In this document: piece by piece, positions 8,735 to 26,075 of the stretch
Layout: every line of letters begins with the position of its first letter
Numbering within the stretch: position 1 is the stretch's first letter
Assembly (NCBI RefSeq): GCF_012933545.1
Contig: NZ_JAADJU010000020.1
Span: forward strand, 1 to 33,775
Direction of reading: 5' to 3'
DNA: 33,775 nt
Origin: Rouxiella aceris
GTDB taxonomy: Bacteria > Pseudomonadota > Gammaproteobacteria > Enterobacterales > Enterobacteriaceae
Notes under the pieces: generated by a model
Databases searched by the model: none
What the model was told of the DNA's origin: nothing
The model's input: the letters and a program-made list of their open reading frames with translations, nothing else
Made by a program: the position numbers and the translations under genes

Positions 8735-8762
8735 TTGTGTTTTAAAATCGGCCTCGTATATT
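8735..8762 (+). promoter_or_regulatory. putative thiCEFSGH promoter
   Basis: -35 TTGTGT (8735-8740), a 16 bp spacer and -10 TATATT (8757-8762) put the start near 8769, about 32 nt before the TPP aptamer. A palindrome CCCTTTAAAGGG (8723-8734) with a T-rich tail just upstream could be a weak rsd terminator. A second hairpin GGCCTC/GAGGCC (8778-8783 with 8791-8796) lies between start and aptamer. Confidence 0.5.
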
Positions 8763-8800
8763 GAGGCTTGTTAATACGGCCTCGCAGTCAGAGGCCCATT

Positions 8801-8911
8801 CTTGTCGGAGTGCCTAGTGCAAGCTTCCTGTGATGGAAATTTGCCAGGCTGAGACCGTTAATTCGGGATCCGCGGAACCTGATCGGGTTAGTACCCGCGA
8901 AGGGAACAAGA
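8801..8911 (+). promoter_or_regulatory. TPP riboswitch (THI element) of the thiC operon
   Basis: All conserved parts of the thiamine-pyrophosphate aptamer are visible. P1 pairs CTTGT (8801-8805) with ACAAG (8906-8910). CGGAGTGCC is followed by a P3 arm and then GGCTGAGACCG, the pyrimidine-sensing CTGAGA core. GATCCGCGGAACCTGATC and GTACCCGCGAAGGGAACAAG complete the pyrophosphate-sensing side. The 130 nt that follow, up to the thiC ATG, form the expression platform. They include CTGAAC-AA-GTTCAG (8955-8968) and an anti-Shine-Dalgarno-like CCTCCT (8995-9000) that could pair with GAGG (9030-9033) before the start codon. Thiamine-dependent repression of the whole operon is expected. Confidence 0.95.
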
Positions 8912-9002
8912 GTAATTTATTGCGTCTGGCTTTTCTGCTCGCAGCTATCGCGCGCTGAACAAGTTCAGAGATACCGCTTTACTCCTGCCGTAAACCTCCT
9001 GA

Positions 9003-11651
<2,649 letters not shown>

Positions 11652-11665
<14 letters not shown>

Positions 11666-12401
11666 TGAGTTTATGCGCTATAGCCGCCAGTTGTTGCTGG
11701 AGGATATTGGCATGGCGGGGCAGGAGAAAATCCAGGCAGCCAGGGTATTGATTGTCGGTCTTGGTGGTCTGGGTTCGCCAGCGGCGCTCTATCTGGCGGC
11801 GGCGGGCGTGGGCCATCTGACGCTGGCCGATGACGATATACTGCATCTGTCCAATCTGCAGCGGCAGATCCTTTATCGTACCGCCGATACCGACAGCCAT
11901 AAGGCGCAGGTTGCCCAGCGCGAACTGCAAAAACTGAATCCGCTTTGTCATTGCGAAATCGTCACCGAACGGCTGAATGCCGACAATCTGCGGGCCAGAG
12001 TAGAACAGGTCGATTTGGTGCTCGATTGCAGCGATAACATGGCTACCCGTCATGCCATCAACCAAGCCTGTATCGACAGTCGAAAACCGCTGATTAGCGG
12101 CAGCGCTGTGGGGTTTAGCGGACAACTGTTAGTGATAGAGCCGCCCTATTCCCACGGCTGCTATCGCTGCCTGTATCCCGATCTCGATACACCAACCCGT
12201 AACTGCCGCACCGCTGGCGTATTGGGTCCGGTGGTCGGAGTGATCGGCACCCTTCAGGCGCTGGAAGCGATCAAGATGCTCGCCGGGGGCAGCAGCCCAC
12301 TGAGCGGCAAGCTGCGCCTGTTTGATGGCAAACAGCAAAGCTGGCGCTCGCTACAGCTCACCCGTACGCCTCAGTGCCCGGCCTGCGGATCGCTGTCATG
12401 A
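11652..12401 (+). CDS. thiF: ThiS adenylyltransferase ThiF
   Basis: ThiF is an E1-like enzyme that adenylates the C-terminus of ThiS and helps convert it to the thiocarboxylate sulfur donor. The product is 249 aa. The nucleotide-binding [19 protein letters not shown] lies near 37-55. Zinc ligands are Cys170 and Cys173 (CYRC) and Cys242 and Cys245 (CPACG). RNCRTAG carries Cys185, equivalent to the E. coli Cys184 that forms the acyl-disulfide. I prefer the ATG at 11652 because AGGA (11640-11643) lies 8 nt upstream; an earlier ATG at 11643 overlaps that site. It overlaps thiE by 14 nt and thiS by 4 nt. Confidence 0.96.
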
Positions 12402-12598
12402 ATATCATCGTAAATGACAGCCCCTATGATTTTGCTTCCCCCTTGACACTGCATACCCTGTTGGCGCGGCTGGAACAGTCGGCCACTGGCTGTGCGCTGG
12501 CGGTAAATCAGGTGATTGTGCCGCGTCCAGAGTGGACGGCCCATCTGCTGGCAGAAGGTGATGAGGTGGTTATTTTTCAGGCGATTGCCGGAGGATGA
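12398..12598 (+). CDS. thiS: sulfur carrier protein ThiS
   Basis: ThiS is a ubiquitin-fold carrier whose C-terminal glycine is thiocarboxylated and delivers sulfur for the thiazole ring. The 66 aa protein starts [12 protein letters not shown] and contains the conserved [13 protein letters not shown]. It ends in the essential Gly-Gly (QAIAGG). The ATG overlaps the thiF stop by 4 nt. A longer in-frame reading from 12374 is not credible because it adds residues absent from the family. The stop is embedded in the region where the thiG ribosome site GGAGG lies. Confidence 0.96.
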   Translation: MNIIVNDSPYDFASPLTLHTLLARLEQSATGCALAVNQVIVPRPEWTAHLLAEGDEVVIFQAIAGG

Positions 12599-12600
12599 AA

Positions 12601-13368
12601 ATGCTAAAAATTGCTGATGTTACATTCAGTTCCCGCTTGTTTACCGGAACGGGAAAATTTGCCAGCGCCGGGTTGATGCAGCAGGCGATTGCCGCGTCGG
12701 GTTCACAGTTGGTCACCATGGCGATGAAACGCGTCGATCTGCAACGCGGCGGCGATGACATCCTTATACCGTTACAGGCTTTGGGCCTGCGCCTGTTACC
12801 CAATACCTCGGGGGCGAAAACTGCGCAAGAGGCGGTGTTTGCCGCGCAGCTGGCGCGGGAAGCGTTAGGCACCCACTGGATAAAACTCGAGATCCATCCC
12901 GACGTCAAATATCTGTTACCCGATGCCGTTGAAACCCTGCGGGCGGCAGAAATGCTGGTAAAACAGGGTTTTGTGGTGCTGCCTTATTGCAGCGCCGATC
13001 CGGTGTTATGCAAGCGGCTGGAAGAAGTCGGCTGCGCTGCGGTAATGCCCCTTGGTGCGCCTATTGGCTCAAACCAGGGGCTGCAAACCCGTGAGTTTCT
13101 GCGCATTATTATTGAGCAGGCCCGCATCCCCGTGGTGGTCGATGCCGGTATTGGCGCACCCAGCCACGCCGCCGAGGCGATGGAAATGGGCGCTGATGCC
13201 GTGCTGGTCAATACCGCCATTGCCGTGGCCGGCGATCCGCTGGCGATGGCCAAAGCCTTCAAACTGGCGGTTGAAGCTGGCCGTCTGGCACGGGTCAGTG
13301 GCCTTGGCGGTCGTTCGCTACAAGCCAAGGCTTCCAGCCCGCTGACCGGCTTTCTGGAGAATATCTGA
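12601..13368 (+). CDS. thiG: thiazole synthase ThiG
   Basis: ThiG forms the thiazole phosphate ring from deoxyxylulose phosphate, dehydroglycine and ThiS thiocarboxylate. The 255 aa TIM barrel begins [20 protein letters not shown]. The Schiff-base lysine is Lys95 in [40 protein letters not shown] and [30 protein letters not shown] are the conserved substrate loops. I chose the ATG at 12601 because GGAGG (12590-12594) is then 6 nt away. The ATG at 12595 abuts that site directly and adds two residues. It works with ThiH, encoded immediately downstream. Confidence 0.97.
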   Translation: MLKIADVTFSSRLFTGTGKFASAGLMQQAIAASGSQLVTMAMKRVDLQRGGDDILIPLQALGLRLLPNTSGAKTAQEAVFAAQLAREALGTHWIKLEIHPDVKYLLPDAVETLRAAEMLVKQGFVVLPYCSADPVLCKRLEEVGCAAVMPLGAPIGSNQGLQTREFLRIIIEQARIPVVVDAGIGAPSHAAEAMEMGADAVLVNTAIAVAGDPLAMAKAFKLAVEAGRLARVSGLGGRSLQAKASSPLTGFLENI

Positions 13369-13369
13369 G

Positions 13370-14509
13370 ATGGATAAATTTCAAGGTACCGGCTTTCAGC
13401 AGCACTGGGAGACGCTCGACTGGGACGATCTGTCACTACGTATCAACAGTAAAACCCCCGCCGACGTCGAACGGGCGCTTAATGCGTCACACGTCAGCCG
13501 CGAAGACTTTATGGCGCTGATCTCCCCGGCGGCATTGCCCTATCTCGAGCCGATGGCCCAGAAAGCGCAGCAATTGACCCGTCAGCGCTTCGGTAATACG
13601 GTCAGTTTTTTTGCTCCACTGTATCTGTCCAATCTTTGTGCCAATGACTGTACTTATTGCGGTTTTTCAATGAGTAACAAGCTAAAACGTAAAACCCTCG
13701 ATGCCTTGGAGATCGCGCGAGAATGCGATGCCCTCAATGCACTGGGCTTTAAACATTTGCTGCTGGTGACCGGCGAGCATAGCGCCAGGGTAGGAATGGA
13801 TTACTTTCGCCGTCATATTCCGGCGATCCGTCAGCAATTTAGCTCGTTGATGATGGAAGTCCAACCGCTGGCGCAGGAAGAGTATGGCGAACTGAAAACC
13901 CTTGGGCTGGACGGTGTGCTGGTTTATCAGGAAACCTATCATGCGCCCACGTATGCGTTGCATCATTTACGCGGTAAAAAACAGGATTTCTTCTGGCGAC
14001 TGGAGACGCCGGATCGCCTGGGACGGGCGGGGATCGACAAGATCGGCCTTGGCGCACTGTTTGGCCTGTCGAATAACTGGCGTACCGACAGCTATATGGT
14101 GGCTGAGCATCTGTTTTACCTACAGCAAACCTACTGGCAAAGCCGTTACTCGGTGGCGTTTCCCCGTCTGCGTCCCTGTGCCGGAGGGATCCAGCCGGCC
14201 TCGATACTTAACGAAAAACAGCTGGTGCAGTTGATTTGCGCTTTTCGTCTGTTTGCCCCCGATATCGAGCTTTCTTTATCGACCCGGGAATCCCCTGACT
14301 TTCGCGATCATGTTGTTCCGGTGGCGATCACCACCGTAAGCGCCGGATCCAAAACCCAGCCAGGTGGCTATGCCGATGAAAAAGCGGAGCTGGAACAGTT
14401 TTCTCCCCATGATAACCGCACACCGGCGAGTGTTGCCGCCGCACTTATCGACGCCGGTCTGCAACCGGTTTGGAAAGACTGGGATACCCATTTCGGCAGG
14501 AGGCTGTAA
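13370..14509 (+). CDS. thiH: 2-iminoacetate synthase ThiH
   Basis: ThiH is a radical SAM tyrosine lyase that makes dehydroglycine (2-iminoacetate) for the thiazole ring in anaerobe/enterobacterial-type thiamine synthesis. It is 379 aa. The radical SAM motif CANDCTYC has Cys90, Cys94 and Cys97 in FAPLYLSNLCANDCTYCGFS. The protein also carries VTGEHSARVGMDYF, LVYQETYH, and the C-terminal SAGSKTQPGGY and FSPHDNR blocks characteristic of ThiH. The ATG follows the thiG stop by one base. It is the last gene of the thi operon and is convergent with rpoC. Confidence 0.97.
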   Translation: MDKFQGTGFQQHWETLDWDDLSLRINSKTPADVERALNASHVSREDFMALISPAALPYLEPMAQKAQQLTRQRFGNTVSFFAPLYLSNLCANDCTYCGFSMSNKLKRKTLDALEIARECDALNALGFKHLLLVTGEHSARVGMDYFRRHIPAIRQQFSSLMMEVQPLAQEEYGELKTLGLDGVLVYQETYHAPTYALHHLRGKKQDFFWRLETPDRLGRAGIDKIGLGALFGLSNNWRTDSYMVAEHLFYLQQTYWQSRYSVAFPRLRPCAGGIQPASILNEKQLVQLICAFRLFAPDIELSLSTRESPDFRDHVVPVAITTVSAGSKTQPGGYADEKAELEQFSPHDNRTPASVAAALIDAGLQPVWKDWDTHFGRRL

Positions 14510-14640
14510 CTGTCAGGATAGGGGCTTGGTATAAAACGCAGAGCGCTATTGGTGTTTTGCTGGCGAACGGCGAGTCGATGGCCTGGAGGGGATAGATAGC
14601 TTTGCGGAAGTCTGGCAAGGTGACAAATACAGGCAAAAAA

Positions 14641-14662
14641 AAACCGCTCCGAAGAGCGGTTT
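14641..14662. terminator. bidirectional terminator between thiH and rpoC
   Basis: A 9 bp stem (AAACCGCTC/GAGCGGTTT) is capped by a 4 nt loop. On the minus strand it reads C(TTCG)G and is followed by about nine T residues, making a strong rpoBC terminator. On the plus strand it ends TTTTATC and can also stop the thi operon. The 130 bp between thiH and the hairpin hold no gene I can support. Confidence 0.92.
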
Positions 14663-14686
14663 TATCAGTCTGGTTAACAGCAAAAA

Positions 14687-17600
14687 TTAATCTTCGCTAT
14701 TACCAAAACCGGCGTTCAGCAACTCAGCCAGGTTAGCCGTTGCTTCGTCAGCGCTAACTGTCGGTACAACAGGCACTTCGCCCAGGGCTTTACGGCGAGC
14801 ACGGTCCTGATGATAAGAGTAACCGGTACCGGCTGGGATCAGACGGCCAACGATTACGTTTTCTTTCAGGCCGCGCAGTTCATCACGTTTACCGGCAACT
14901 GCCGCTTCAGTAAGAACACGCGTTGTTTCCTGGAACGATGCAGCAGAGATAAAGGACTCGGTCGCCAGGGATGCCTTGGTGATACCGAGCAGATCGCGGC
15001 TAAAGGTTGCCGTGATTTTGCCTTCAGCTTCCAGCTTACGGTTAGCGATTTTAACGCGAGACATTTCTGCCTGCTCGCCTTCCAGGAAGTCGGTGCCACC
15101 CGCGCTAACGATGGTGCCTTTACGCAGCATCTGACGAACGATAACTTCGATGTGTTTATCGTTAATCTTAACGCCTTGCAGACGGTAAACTTCCTGCACT
15201 TCGTTGGTGATGTAACGGGTAACCGCATGCACACCACGCAGACGCAGAATGTCGTGTGGAGATTCCGGGCCGTCGGATACGACGTCACCACGTTCCACAA
15301 CTTCACCTTCGAACACGTTCAGCTGACGCCATTTAGGGATCATTTCTTCGTAAGCATCGCTGCCATCCAACGGAGAAATTACCAGACGACGTTTACCTTT
15401 GGTCTCTTTACCGAAGGAGATGATCCCGCTGATTTCAGCAAGGATGGCAGGCTCTTTCGGACGACGCGCTTCGAACAGGTCGGCAACGCGTGGCAGACCA
15501 CCGGTGATGTCCTTGGTACCGCCGGATTCCTGAGGAATACGCGCCAGGGTGTCACCAGGGTGGATCTGAGTACCATCTTCCAACTGGACAATCGCTTTAC
15601 CCGGCAGGAAGTATTGAGCAGGCATATCAGTACCTGGGATCAATACATCGTCGCCTTTGGCATCAACGATTTTCAGTGCCGGACGCAGATCTTTACCGCT
15701 ACCGGTACGTTCTGCAGAATCCAGAACCACCAGCGAAGACAAACCGGTCAAATCATCGGTCTGACGGGTAATGGTCTGGGTATCAACCATATCAGCGAAA
15801 CGGATGAAACCACCCACTTCAGTGATAACTGGCATGGTGTGCGGATCCCAGTTAGCAACGGTTTCGCCGCCAACAACAGGTTGACCGTCACCTTTAGCCA
15901 TGACAGAACCGTAAGGCACTTTATAGCTTTCTTTGGTACGACCGAATTCGTCGATCAATTTCAGCTCGGTGTTACGAGAAGTGATAACCAGTTTGCCGTT
16001 AGGGTTAGTAACGTGCTTGTGGTTGCTCAGCTTCAAGGTACCGGTGTTCTTAACCTGGATACTGGATTCTGCTGCCGCACGAGATGCCGCACCACCGATG
16101 TGGAACGTACGCATGGTCAGCTGAGTACCTGGCTCACCGATGGACTGTGCTGCAATAACACCGATCGCTTCACCTTTATTGATGATGTGACCACGTGCCA
16201 GGTCGCGACCGTAGCAGTTGGCACAAACACCAAAGTCGGTTTCGCAGCTTACGACTGAACGCACTTTCACGCTGTCGACGGAGTTCTCTTCTAACAGATC
16301 ACAGGTCTTCTCGTGAAGCAGGGTGTTACGCGGAACCAGAATGTCCGCCGTACCCGGCTTGAGGATGTCTTCAGCCGTAACACGGCCCAGAACACGCTCA
16401 CGCAGTGGTTCTTTAACGTCGCCGCCTTCGATAACCGGCGTCATCAGGATACCTTCATGGGTACCACAGTCATCTTCGGTAACTACCAGATCCTGCGCCA
16501 CGTCAACCAGACGACGGGTCAGATAACCGGAGTTAGCCGTTTTAAGTGCGGTATCCGCCAAACCTTTACGAGCACCGTGGGTTGAGATGAAGTACTGGAG
16601 TACGTTCAACCCTTCACGGAAGTTCGCGGTGATTGGCGTTTCGATGATGGAACCGTCTGGCTTGGCCATCAGGCCACGCATACCGGCCAGCTGACGGATC
16701 TGAGCTGCAGAACCACGCGCACCGGAGTCGGCCATCATAAAGATACTGTTGAAGGAGACCTGCTGTTCGACTACGCCGTCACGGTTGACAACGTCTTCAA
16801 CAGACAAGTTTTCCATCATTGCCTTGGCAACACGTTCGTTGGCTGCGGCCCAGATATCGATCACTTTGTTGTAGCGTTCGCCGGCGGTTACCAGACCAGA
16901 CTGGAACTGCTGCTGGATTTCGGCAACTTCGGTTTCTGCTTCTTCGATGATCTCGGCTTTTTTGGCCGGGATAACCATGTCATCGATACCGACTGACGCG
17001 CCTGAACGGGCAGCGTAAGCAAAACCGGTGTACATGATCTGGTCAGCAAAAATAACGGTCGGCTTCAGGCCCAAAATGCGGTAACAGGTGTTAAGCATTT
17101 TGGAGATAGCTTTTTTGCCCAGCGGCTGGTTAACGATAGAGAACGGCAGACCTTTAGGTACGATCATCCACAGGATGGCGCGGCCGATAGTCGTATCGAT
17201 AATGGTCGTCTGGTGAATTGACTCGCCTTCAGTATTTTTGATCTCTTCTGTAATACGCACTTTTACGCGTGCATGCAGAGAGGCCAGGCCAGCGCGATAA
17301 ATACGCTCGGCTTCTTTAGGTCCAGTCAGAACCATGCCTTCGCCTTTGGCGTTAACACAGTCGCGGGTCATATAGTACAGACCCAATACAACGTCCTGAG
17401 AAGGAACGATGATTGGCTCGCCGTTCGCTGGTGACAGGATGTTGTTGGTAGACATCATCAGGGCACGCGCTTCCAACTGAGCTTCAAGCGTCAGCGGAAC
17501 GTGTACTGCCATCTGGTCACCATCGAAGTCGGCGTTGTATGCCGCACAAACCAGTGGGTGCAGCTGGATTGCCTTACCTTCGATCAGAACAGGTTCAAAC

Positions 17601-18907
17601 GCCTGGATACCCAAACGGTGCAGGGTTGGTGCACGGTTCAGCAGTACCGGGTGTTCGCGGATAACTTCGTCGAGGATATCCCAAACGACAGCTTCTTCGC
17701 GCTCAACCATTTTCTTGGCGGCTTTAATGGTGGTAGCAAGACCACGCAGTTCCAGCTTGCCGTAGATGAACGGTTTGAACAGTTCCAGAGCCATTTTCTT
17801 CGGCAGACCACACTGGTGCAGACGCAGGTATGGACCTACGGTGATAACGGAACGACCTGAATAGTCGACACGTTTACCCAGCAAGTTCTGACGGAAACGA
17901 CCCTGTTTACCTTTAATCATGTCTGCCAGAGATTTCAGCGGACGCTTGTTAGAGCCGGTAATTGCACGACCGCGACGGCCGTTATCCAGCAAAGCATCTA
18001 CCGCTTCTTGCAGCATACGTTTTTCGTTACGCACGATGATATCTGGCGCAGCCAGATCCAGCAGGCGTTTCAAACGGTTGTTACGGTTGATTACGCGACG
18101 GTACAGATCGTTCAGATCCGACGTAGCGAAACGACCGCCGTCCAGCGGAACCAATGGACGCAAGTCTGGCGGCAGCACAGGCAGCACGGTCAGGATCATC
18201 CACTCTGGCTTGTTGCCAGACTGTACGAACGCTTCCAGCAGCTTGATACGCTTGGTCAGCTTTTTGCGCTTGGTTTCAGAGTTGGTTTCGTTCAGCTCTT
18301 CACGCAGCTGTTCGCACTCTTGTTCCAGATCCATGTTTTTCAACAGGGCCTGGATCGCTTCGGCGCCCATTTTCGCGTCGAACTCATCACCAAACTCTTC
18401 CAGTGCGTCGAGATACTGCTCTTCAGTCAGGATCTGACGACGTTCCAGGTTGGTCATACCGCCTTCGATCACCACATAGGATTCGAAGTACAGTACGCGT
18501 TCGATATCACGTAAAGGCATATCCAGCAGCAAACCGATGCGCGATGGCAACGATTTCAGGAACCAGATATGGGCAGTTGGAGAAGCCAGTTCGATGTGGC
18601 CCATACGCTCACGGCGTACTTTGGTCTGGGTCACTTCAACGCCGCACTTCTCACAGATCACGCCGCGGTGTTTTAAACGCTTGTACTTACCGCACAGGCA
18701 TTCGTAATCTTTTACTGGCCCAAAAATACGGGCGCAAAAAAGGCCGTCACGTTCAGGTTTGAACGTACGGTAATTGATGGTTTCTGGCTTCTTAACTTCA
18801 CCAAAAGACCAAGAACGGATCATGTCTGGCGATGCCAGAGCAATTTTGATCGCATCAAACTCTTCGGTCTTAGTTTGCGCTTTCAGAAACTTTAGTAAGT
18901 CTTTCAC
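14687..18907 (-). CDS. rpoC: RNA polymerase beta' subunit RpoC
   Basis: Beta' forms one pincer of RNA polymerase and carries the catalytic magnesium. It is 1406 aa, against 1407 in E. coli. The N-terminal zinc-binding domain has CLCG and CEKC (Cys70, 72, 85, 88). [12 protein letters not shown] supplies the three catalytic aspartates. The second zinc site is near CGTHEG and [15 protein letters not shown], and the trigger-loop region is [22 protein letters not shown]. The start codon is GTG, as in E. coli, with GGGAG upstream. Differences from E. coli cluster in lineage-specific stretches near residues 550-570 and 690-720 and at the C-terminus. It follows rpoB after an unusually long 147 nt spacer. 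Confidence 0.99.
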   Translation of the reverse strand: MKDLLKFLKAQTKTEEFDAIKIALASPDMIRSWSFGEVKKPETINYRTFKPERDGLFCARIFGPVKDYECLCGKYKRLKHRGVICEKCGVEVTQTKVRRERMGHIELASPTAHIWFLKSLPSRIGLLLDMPLRDIERVLYFESYVVIEGGMTNLERRQILTEEQYLDALEEFGDEFDAKMGAEAIQALLKNMDLEQECEQLREELNETNSETKRKKLTKRIKLLEAFVQSGNKPEWMILTVLPVLPPDLRPLVPLDGGRFATSDLNDLYRRVINRNNRLKRLLDLAAPDIIVRNEKRMLQEAVDALLDNGRRGRAITGSNKRPLKSLADMIKGKQGRFRQNLLGKRVDYSGRSVITVGPYLRLHQCGLPKKMALELFKPFIYGKLELRGLATTIKAAKKMVEREEAVVWDILDEVIREHPVLLNRAPTLHRLGIQAFEPVLIEGKAIQLHPLVCAAYNADFDGDQMAVHVPLTLEAQLEARALMMSTNNILSPANGEPIIVPSQDVVLGLYYMTRDCVNAKGEGMVLTGPKEAERIYRAGLASLHARVKVRITEEIKNTEGESIHQTTIIDTTIGRAILWMIVPKGLPFSIVNQPLGKKAISKMLNTCYRILGLKPTVIFADQIMYTGFAYAARSGASVGIDDMVIPAKKAEIIEEAETEVAEIQQQFQSGLVTAGERYNKVIDIWAAANERVAKAMMENLSVEDVVNRDGVVEQQVSFNSIFMMADSGARGSAAQIRQLAGMRGLMAKPDGSIIETPITANFREGLNVLQYFISTHGARKGLADTALKTANSGYLTRRLVDVAQDLVVTEDDCGTHEGILMTPVIEGGDVKEPLRERVLGRVTAEDILKPGTADILVPRNTLLHEKTCDLLEENSVDSVKVRSVVSCETDFGVCANCYGRDLARGHIINKGEAIGVIAAQSIGEPGTQLTMRTFHIGGAASRAAAESSIQVKNTGTLKLSNHKHVTNPNGKLVITSRNTELKLIDEFGRTKESYKVPYGSVMAKGDGQPVVGGETVANWDPHTMPVITEVGGFIRFADMVDTQTITRQTDDLTGLSSLVVLDSAERTGSGKDLRPALKIVDAKGDDVLIPGTDMPAQYFLPGKAIVQLEDGTQIHPGDTLARIPQESGGTKDITGGLPRVADLFEARRPKEPAILAEISGIISFGKETKGKRRLVISPLDGSDAYEEMIPKWRQLNVFEGEVVERGDVVSDGPESPHDILRLRGVHAVTRYITNEVQEVYRLQGVKINDKHIEVIVRQMLRKGTIVSAGGTDFLEGEQAEMSRVKIANRKLEAEGKITATFSRDLLGITKASLATESFISAASFQETTRVLTEAAVAGKRDELRGLKENVIVGRLIPAGTGYSYHQDRARRKALGEVPVVPTVSADEATANLAELLNAGFGNSED

Positions 18908-18937
18908 GGATTGGCTCCCGTCGGGTTAGACCTGTTA

Positions 18938-18971
18938 GGCACCTGTGTTGATTGGTAAACAGGCAGGTGCC
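18938..18971 (-). repeat. hairpin 1 in the rpoB-rpoC spacer
   Basis: An 8 bp perfect inverted repeat (GGCACCTG at 18938-18945 with CAGGTGCC at 18964-18971) has a further TGTT/AACA pairing inside. CCTGTT (18931-18936) can alternatively pair with AACAGG (18958-18963), so two conformations are possible. There is no U-tract. Confidence 0.55.
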
Positions 18972-19008
18972 CCTGTGACCAGTGCGAATGCGAGTATGCG
19001 GCCATAAT

Positions 19009-19038
19009 TCGGATTGCAGGCAGTTGCCCGCAATCCGA
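19009..19038 (-). repeat. hairpin 2 in the rpoB-rpoC spacer
   Basis: A 9 bp stem (TCGGATTGC/GCAATCCGA) continues past one mismatch into GGC/GCC with a small AGTT loop, giving about 12 pairs in 30 nt. It starts about 16 nt after the rpoB stop codon in the transcript. No T-run follows, so it is more likely a processing or stability element than a terminator. Confidence 0.6.
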
Positions 19039-19054
19039 GATATCTGCTGCAAAC

Positions 19055-23083
<4,029 letters not shown>

Positions 23084-23297
23084 AGGGTTCCTCAGCTCGC
23101 TGATCAGTGACCCAATCTTGTCTGCCCGGGTGGACAGTTCATGCAACACCGTTTATGTCGATCGGAAAGTCGAAACACCTTCCGCAATACCCGTTTCTAT
23201 CACTCTTAAATCATTTCGTTGCGCATTATCTGCAGATGAGCTGCAGCAAGGGGCGTCAATATATTAAGGCGTAGATAGAAATAAATATTGGAGTCGT

Positions 23298-23328
23298 TCA
23301 GTGGTCAAACAGTGTGAAACACCACTGA
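23298..23328 (-). repeat. hairpin in the rplL-rpoB spacer, distal to the attenuator
   Basis: TCAGTGGT (23298-23305) pairs with ACCACTGA (23321-23328) around a 15 nt loop. In E. coli the same spacer contains an RNase III processing site in a hairpin downstream of the attenuator. This is the positional equivalent, but the cleavage role here is inferred. The remaining leader to rpoB (23084-23297) shows no gene. Confidence 0.45.
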
Positions 23329-23341
23329 CACTCTATAGCGC

Positions 23342-23372
23342 AAAAAGGCTGGTGACTAAAAAGTCACCAGCC
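23342..23372 (-). terminator. rplL-rpoB attenuator (partial intrinsic terminator)
   Basis: On the minus strand, GGCTGGTGAC pairs perfectly with GTCACCAGCC (10 bp, 6 nt loop) and is followed by TTTTT. It lies 45 nt after the rplL stop. In E. coli the equivalent attenuator lets only a fraction of polymerases continue into rpoBC, setting the ratio of L7/L12 to beta. Confidence 0.9.
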
Positions 23373-23374
23373 AT

Positions 23375-23398
23375 CAGTCTGTTAGTTAAAACAGACTG
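23375..23398 (-). repeat. hairpin directly after rplL
   Basis: A 9 bp perfect stem (CAGTCTGTT/AACAGACTG) with a 6 nt loop lies between the rplL stop and the attenuator. No T-run follows. It probably protects the rplJL 3' end or belongs to the processing region. Confidence 0.6.
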
Positions 23399-23416
23399 CA
23401 CTCAGAAAGCAGTGGC

Positions 23417-23782
23417 TTATTTAACTTCAACTTCAGCGCCAGCTTCTTCCAGAGCTTTTTTCAGGGATTCAGCGTCGTCTTTGCTGATGCCTTCTTTCAG
23501 AGATGCTGGTGCAGATTCAACCAGATCTTTAGCTTCTTTCAGGCCCAGGCCAGTTGCGCTACGAACTGCTTTGATAACTGCAACTTTGTTCGCGCCGATA
23601 CCTTTCAGTACAACGTCGAATTCAGTTTTTTCTTCTACAGCTTCAGCAGCGGCAGCAGGACCAGCAACAGCGGCAGCAGCAGACACGCCGAATTTTTCTT
23701 CCATCGCAGCGATCAGCTCTACGATTTCCATTACAGTCAGAGCTGCAACGCCTTCAATGATTTGGTCTTTAGTAATAGACAT
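23417..23782 (-). CDS. rplL: 50S ribosomal protein L7/L12
   Basis: L7/L12 forms the multi-copy flexible stalk of the large subunit that recruits translation GTPases; it is held on the ribosome by L10. The 121 aa product has the N-terminal dimerisation domain ([23 protein letters not shown]). An Ala-rich hinge follows (about 36-52, [17 protein letters not shown]). The C-terminal domain has [21 protein letters not shown] and ends EAGAEVEVK. It follows rplJ after 67 nt and is heavily biased toward preferred codons. Confidence 0.99.
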   Translation of the reverse strand: MSITKDQIIEGVAALTVMEIVELIAAMEEKFGVSAAAAVAGPAAAAEAVEEKTEFDVVLKGIGANKVAVIKAVRSATGLGLKEAKDLVESAPASLKEGISKDDAESLKKALEEAGAEVEVK

Positions 23783-23849
23783 GACAATGTGTTCCTAGAA
23801 ATCAGAAATAGTTTATACGTAAGCGTAACTACGAGACAAGAAAGACTGC

Positions 23850-24353
23850 TTATGCAGCAGTAGCTTCTTTCTGATCGCGCAGTGCAGCCAGAGTGCGAAC
23901 CAATTTGCCGGCAGCGGCTTCTTTCATGGTTGCCATCAGGCGTGCGATTGCTTCATCGTAAGTTGGCAGAGTTGCCAAGCGGTCAATTTGAGCCGCAGGG
24001 ATCAACTCACCTTCAAAGGCCGCAGCTTTAACCTCGAATTTTGCATTTGCTTTCGCAAACTCTTTGAACAAACGGGCAGCAGCGCCTGGGTGTTCATGAG
24101 AAAATGCAATCAAGGTAGGACCAACAAACGTGTCTTTCAGGCACTCGAAAGGAGTACCTTCAACGACGCGACGCATCAAGGTGTTGCGAACAACACGCAT
24201 GTAAACGCCAGCTTCACGACCTGCTTTACGCAGTTCAGTCATTTTATCTACAGTTACGCCGCGAGAATCCGCAACAACCGCAGACAGCGCGCCTTTGGCT
24301 ACTTCGTTGACTTCAGCAACAATCGCTTGTTTGTCTTGAAGATTTAATGCCAT
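23850..24353 (-). CDS. rplJ: 50S ribosomal protein L10
   Basis: L10 anchors L7/L12 dimers at the base of the ribosomal stalk and, bound to L7/L12, represses translation of its own operon. The 167 aa protein begins [21 protein letters not shown], with the rRNA-binding N-terminal domain. [10 protein letters not shown] and [18 protein letters not shown] are conserved. It ends in the L7/L12-binding helix [23 protein letters not shown] precedes the ATG. It is the first gene of rplJL-rpoBC, controlled by the long L10 leader upstream. Confidence 0.99.
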   Translation of the reverse strand: MALNLQDKQAIVAEVNEVAKGALSAVVADSRGVTVDKMTELRKAGREAGVYMRVVRNTLMRRVVEGTPFECLKDTFVGPTLIAFSHEHPGAAARLFKEFAKANAKFEVKAAAFEGELIPAAQIDRLATLPTYDEAIARLMATMKEAAAGKLVRTLAALRDQKEATAA

Positions 24354-24646
24354 TAGCTTTAGCTCCTGGATTTAGCCGGGGAAAAACCCCCGGAACTCAC
24401 ATCACCTGTAACCGGGATCGGAAACAGGCGTTCAAACACGGTGAGCAGAGAATCCAGCAAAGACTATATCTTTAAAAAAAGAAAATTTTCTTCAGGCTCT
24501 GTCACCGTCTACGCAGGAAGGATTAAGTCCCTTGCGGGACACCTGCGGTCTTGGACGGAGGCCTGGATAGGCCAGGCTCCAACCGAAAAATTCTTGGTTT
24601 CGCGTTAACGAAACACTTATCGCTTTTAAAAAACGAACGGGGGATA
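24354..24646 (-). promoter_or_regulatory. L10 operon leader (autoregulatory mRNA leader)
   Basis: A roughly 290 nt untranslated, highly structured leader precedes rplJ in the position of the E. coli L10 leader, where the L10-(L7/L12) complex binds. Visible helices include GCCTGGCC/GGCCAGGC-type pairing near 24570-24595, GTCCC/GGGAC near 24527-24540, and the palindrome GAAAATTTTC followed by seven T (24474-24491). Position and known family biology support the call. I did not fold the RNA. Confidence 0.75.
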
Positions 24647-24647
24647 G

Positions 24648-24676
24648 ATTCTAGACAAATCTATCGCCCACGTAAA
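24648..24676 (-). promoter_or_regulatory. rplJ (P-L10) promoter
   Basis: On the minus strand, -35 TTTACG (24676-24671), a 17 bp spacer and -10 TAGAAT (24653-24648) place the start near 24640. It lies in the rplA-rplJ gap where E. coli has P-L10. The -10 lies inside an inverted repeat, GATAGATT (24643-24650) with AATCTATC (24658-24665). Confidence 0.75.
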
Positions 24677-24713
24677 GCGATAAAAGCAAGTAGTTCTTAA
24701 CTAACTTTTAAAG

Positions 24714-25947
<1,234 letters not shown>

Positions 25948-25981
25948 TGGCGGTGCCAACATCACCTACACCCATAGAAAC

Positions 25982-26014
25982 AAAAGGCGCGAAATTATAG
26001 TTCAATTTCGCGCC
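25982..26014 (-). terminator. terminator after secE-nusG
   Basis: An 11 bp perfect stem (GGCGCGAAATT/AATTTCGCGCC) with a 7 nt loop is followed on the minus strand by TTTTGTTT. It lies about 60 nt after the nusG stop and separates secE-nusG from rplKA. Confidence 0.92.
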
Positions 26015-26075
26015 TCATACAACACCTGAAACTGGAGATTTTTTCCCCGTGACCCGAAGGTACACAGGGAGGGGG

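Noticed and set aside
14810..16258. Long plus-strand ORF (482 codons) inside rpoC
   Set aside because: It is a shadow frame created by the strong codon bias of rpoC on the other strand; similar long shadows occur opposite rpoB and rplA. None resembles a known protein.
18870..19052. Minus-strand 60-codon ORF spanning the rpoB-rpoC spacer
   Set aside because: It overlaps the rpoC start in another frame and consists largely of the two hairpins. It has no credible ribosome site.
23084..23149. N-terminal extension of rpoB by 22 codons
   Set aside because: RpoB starts MVYSYTEKK in this family, and GAGGA sits at the right distance before that ATG.
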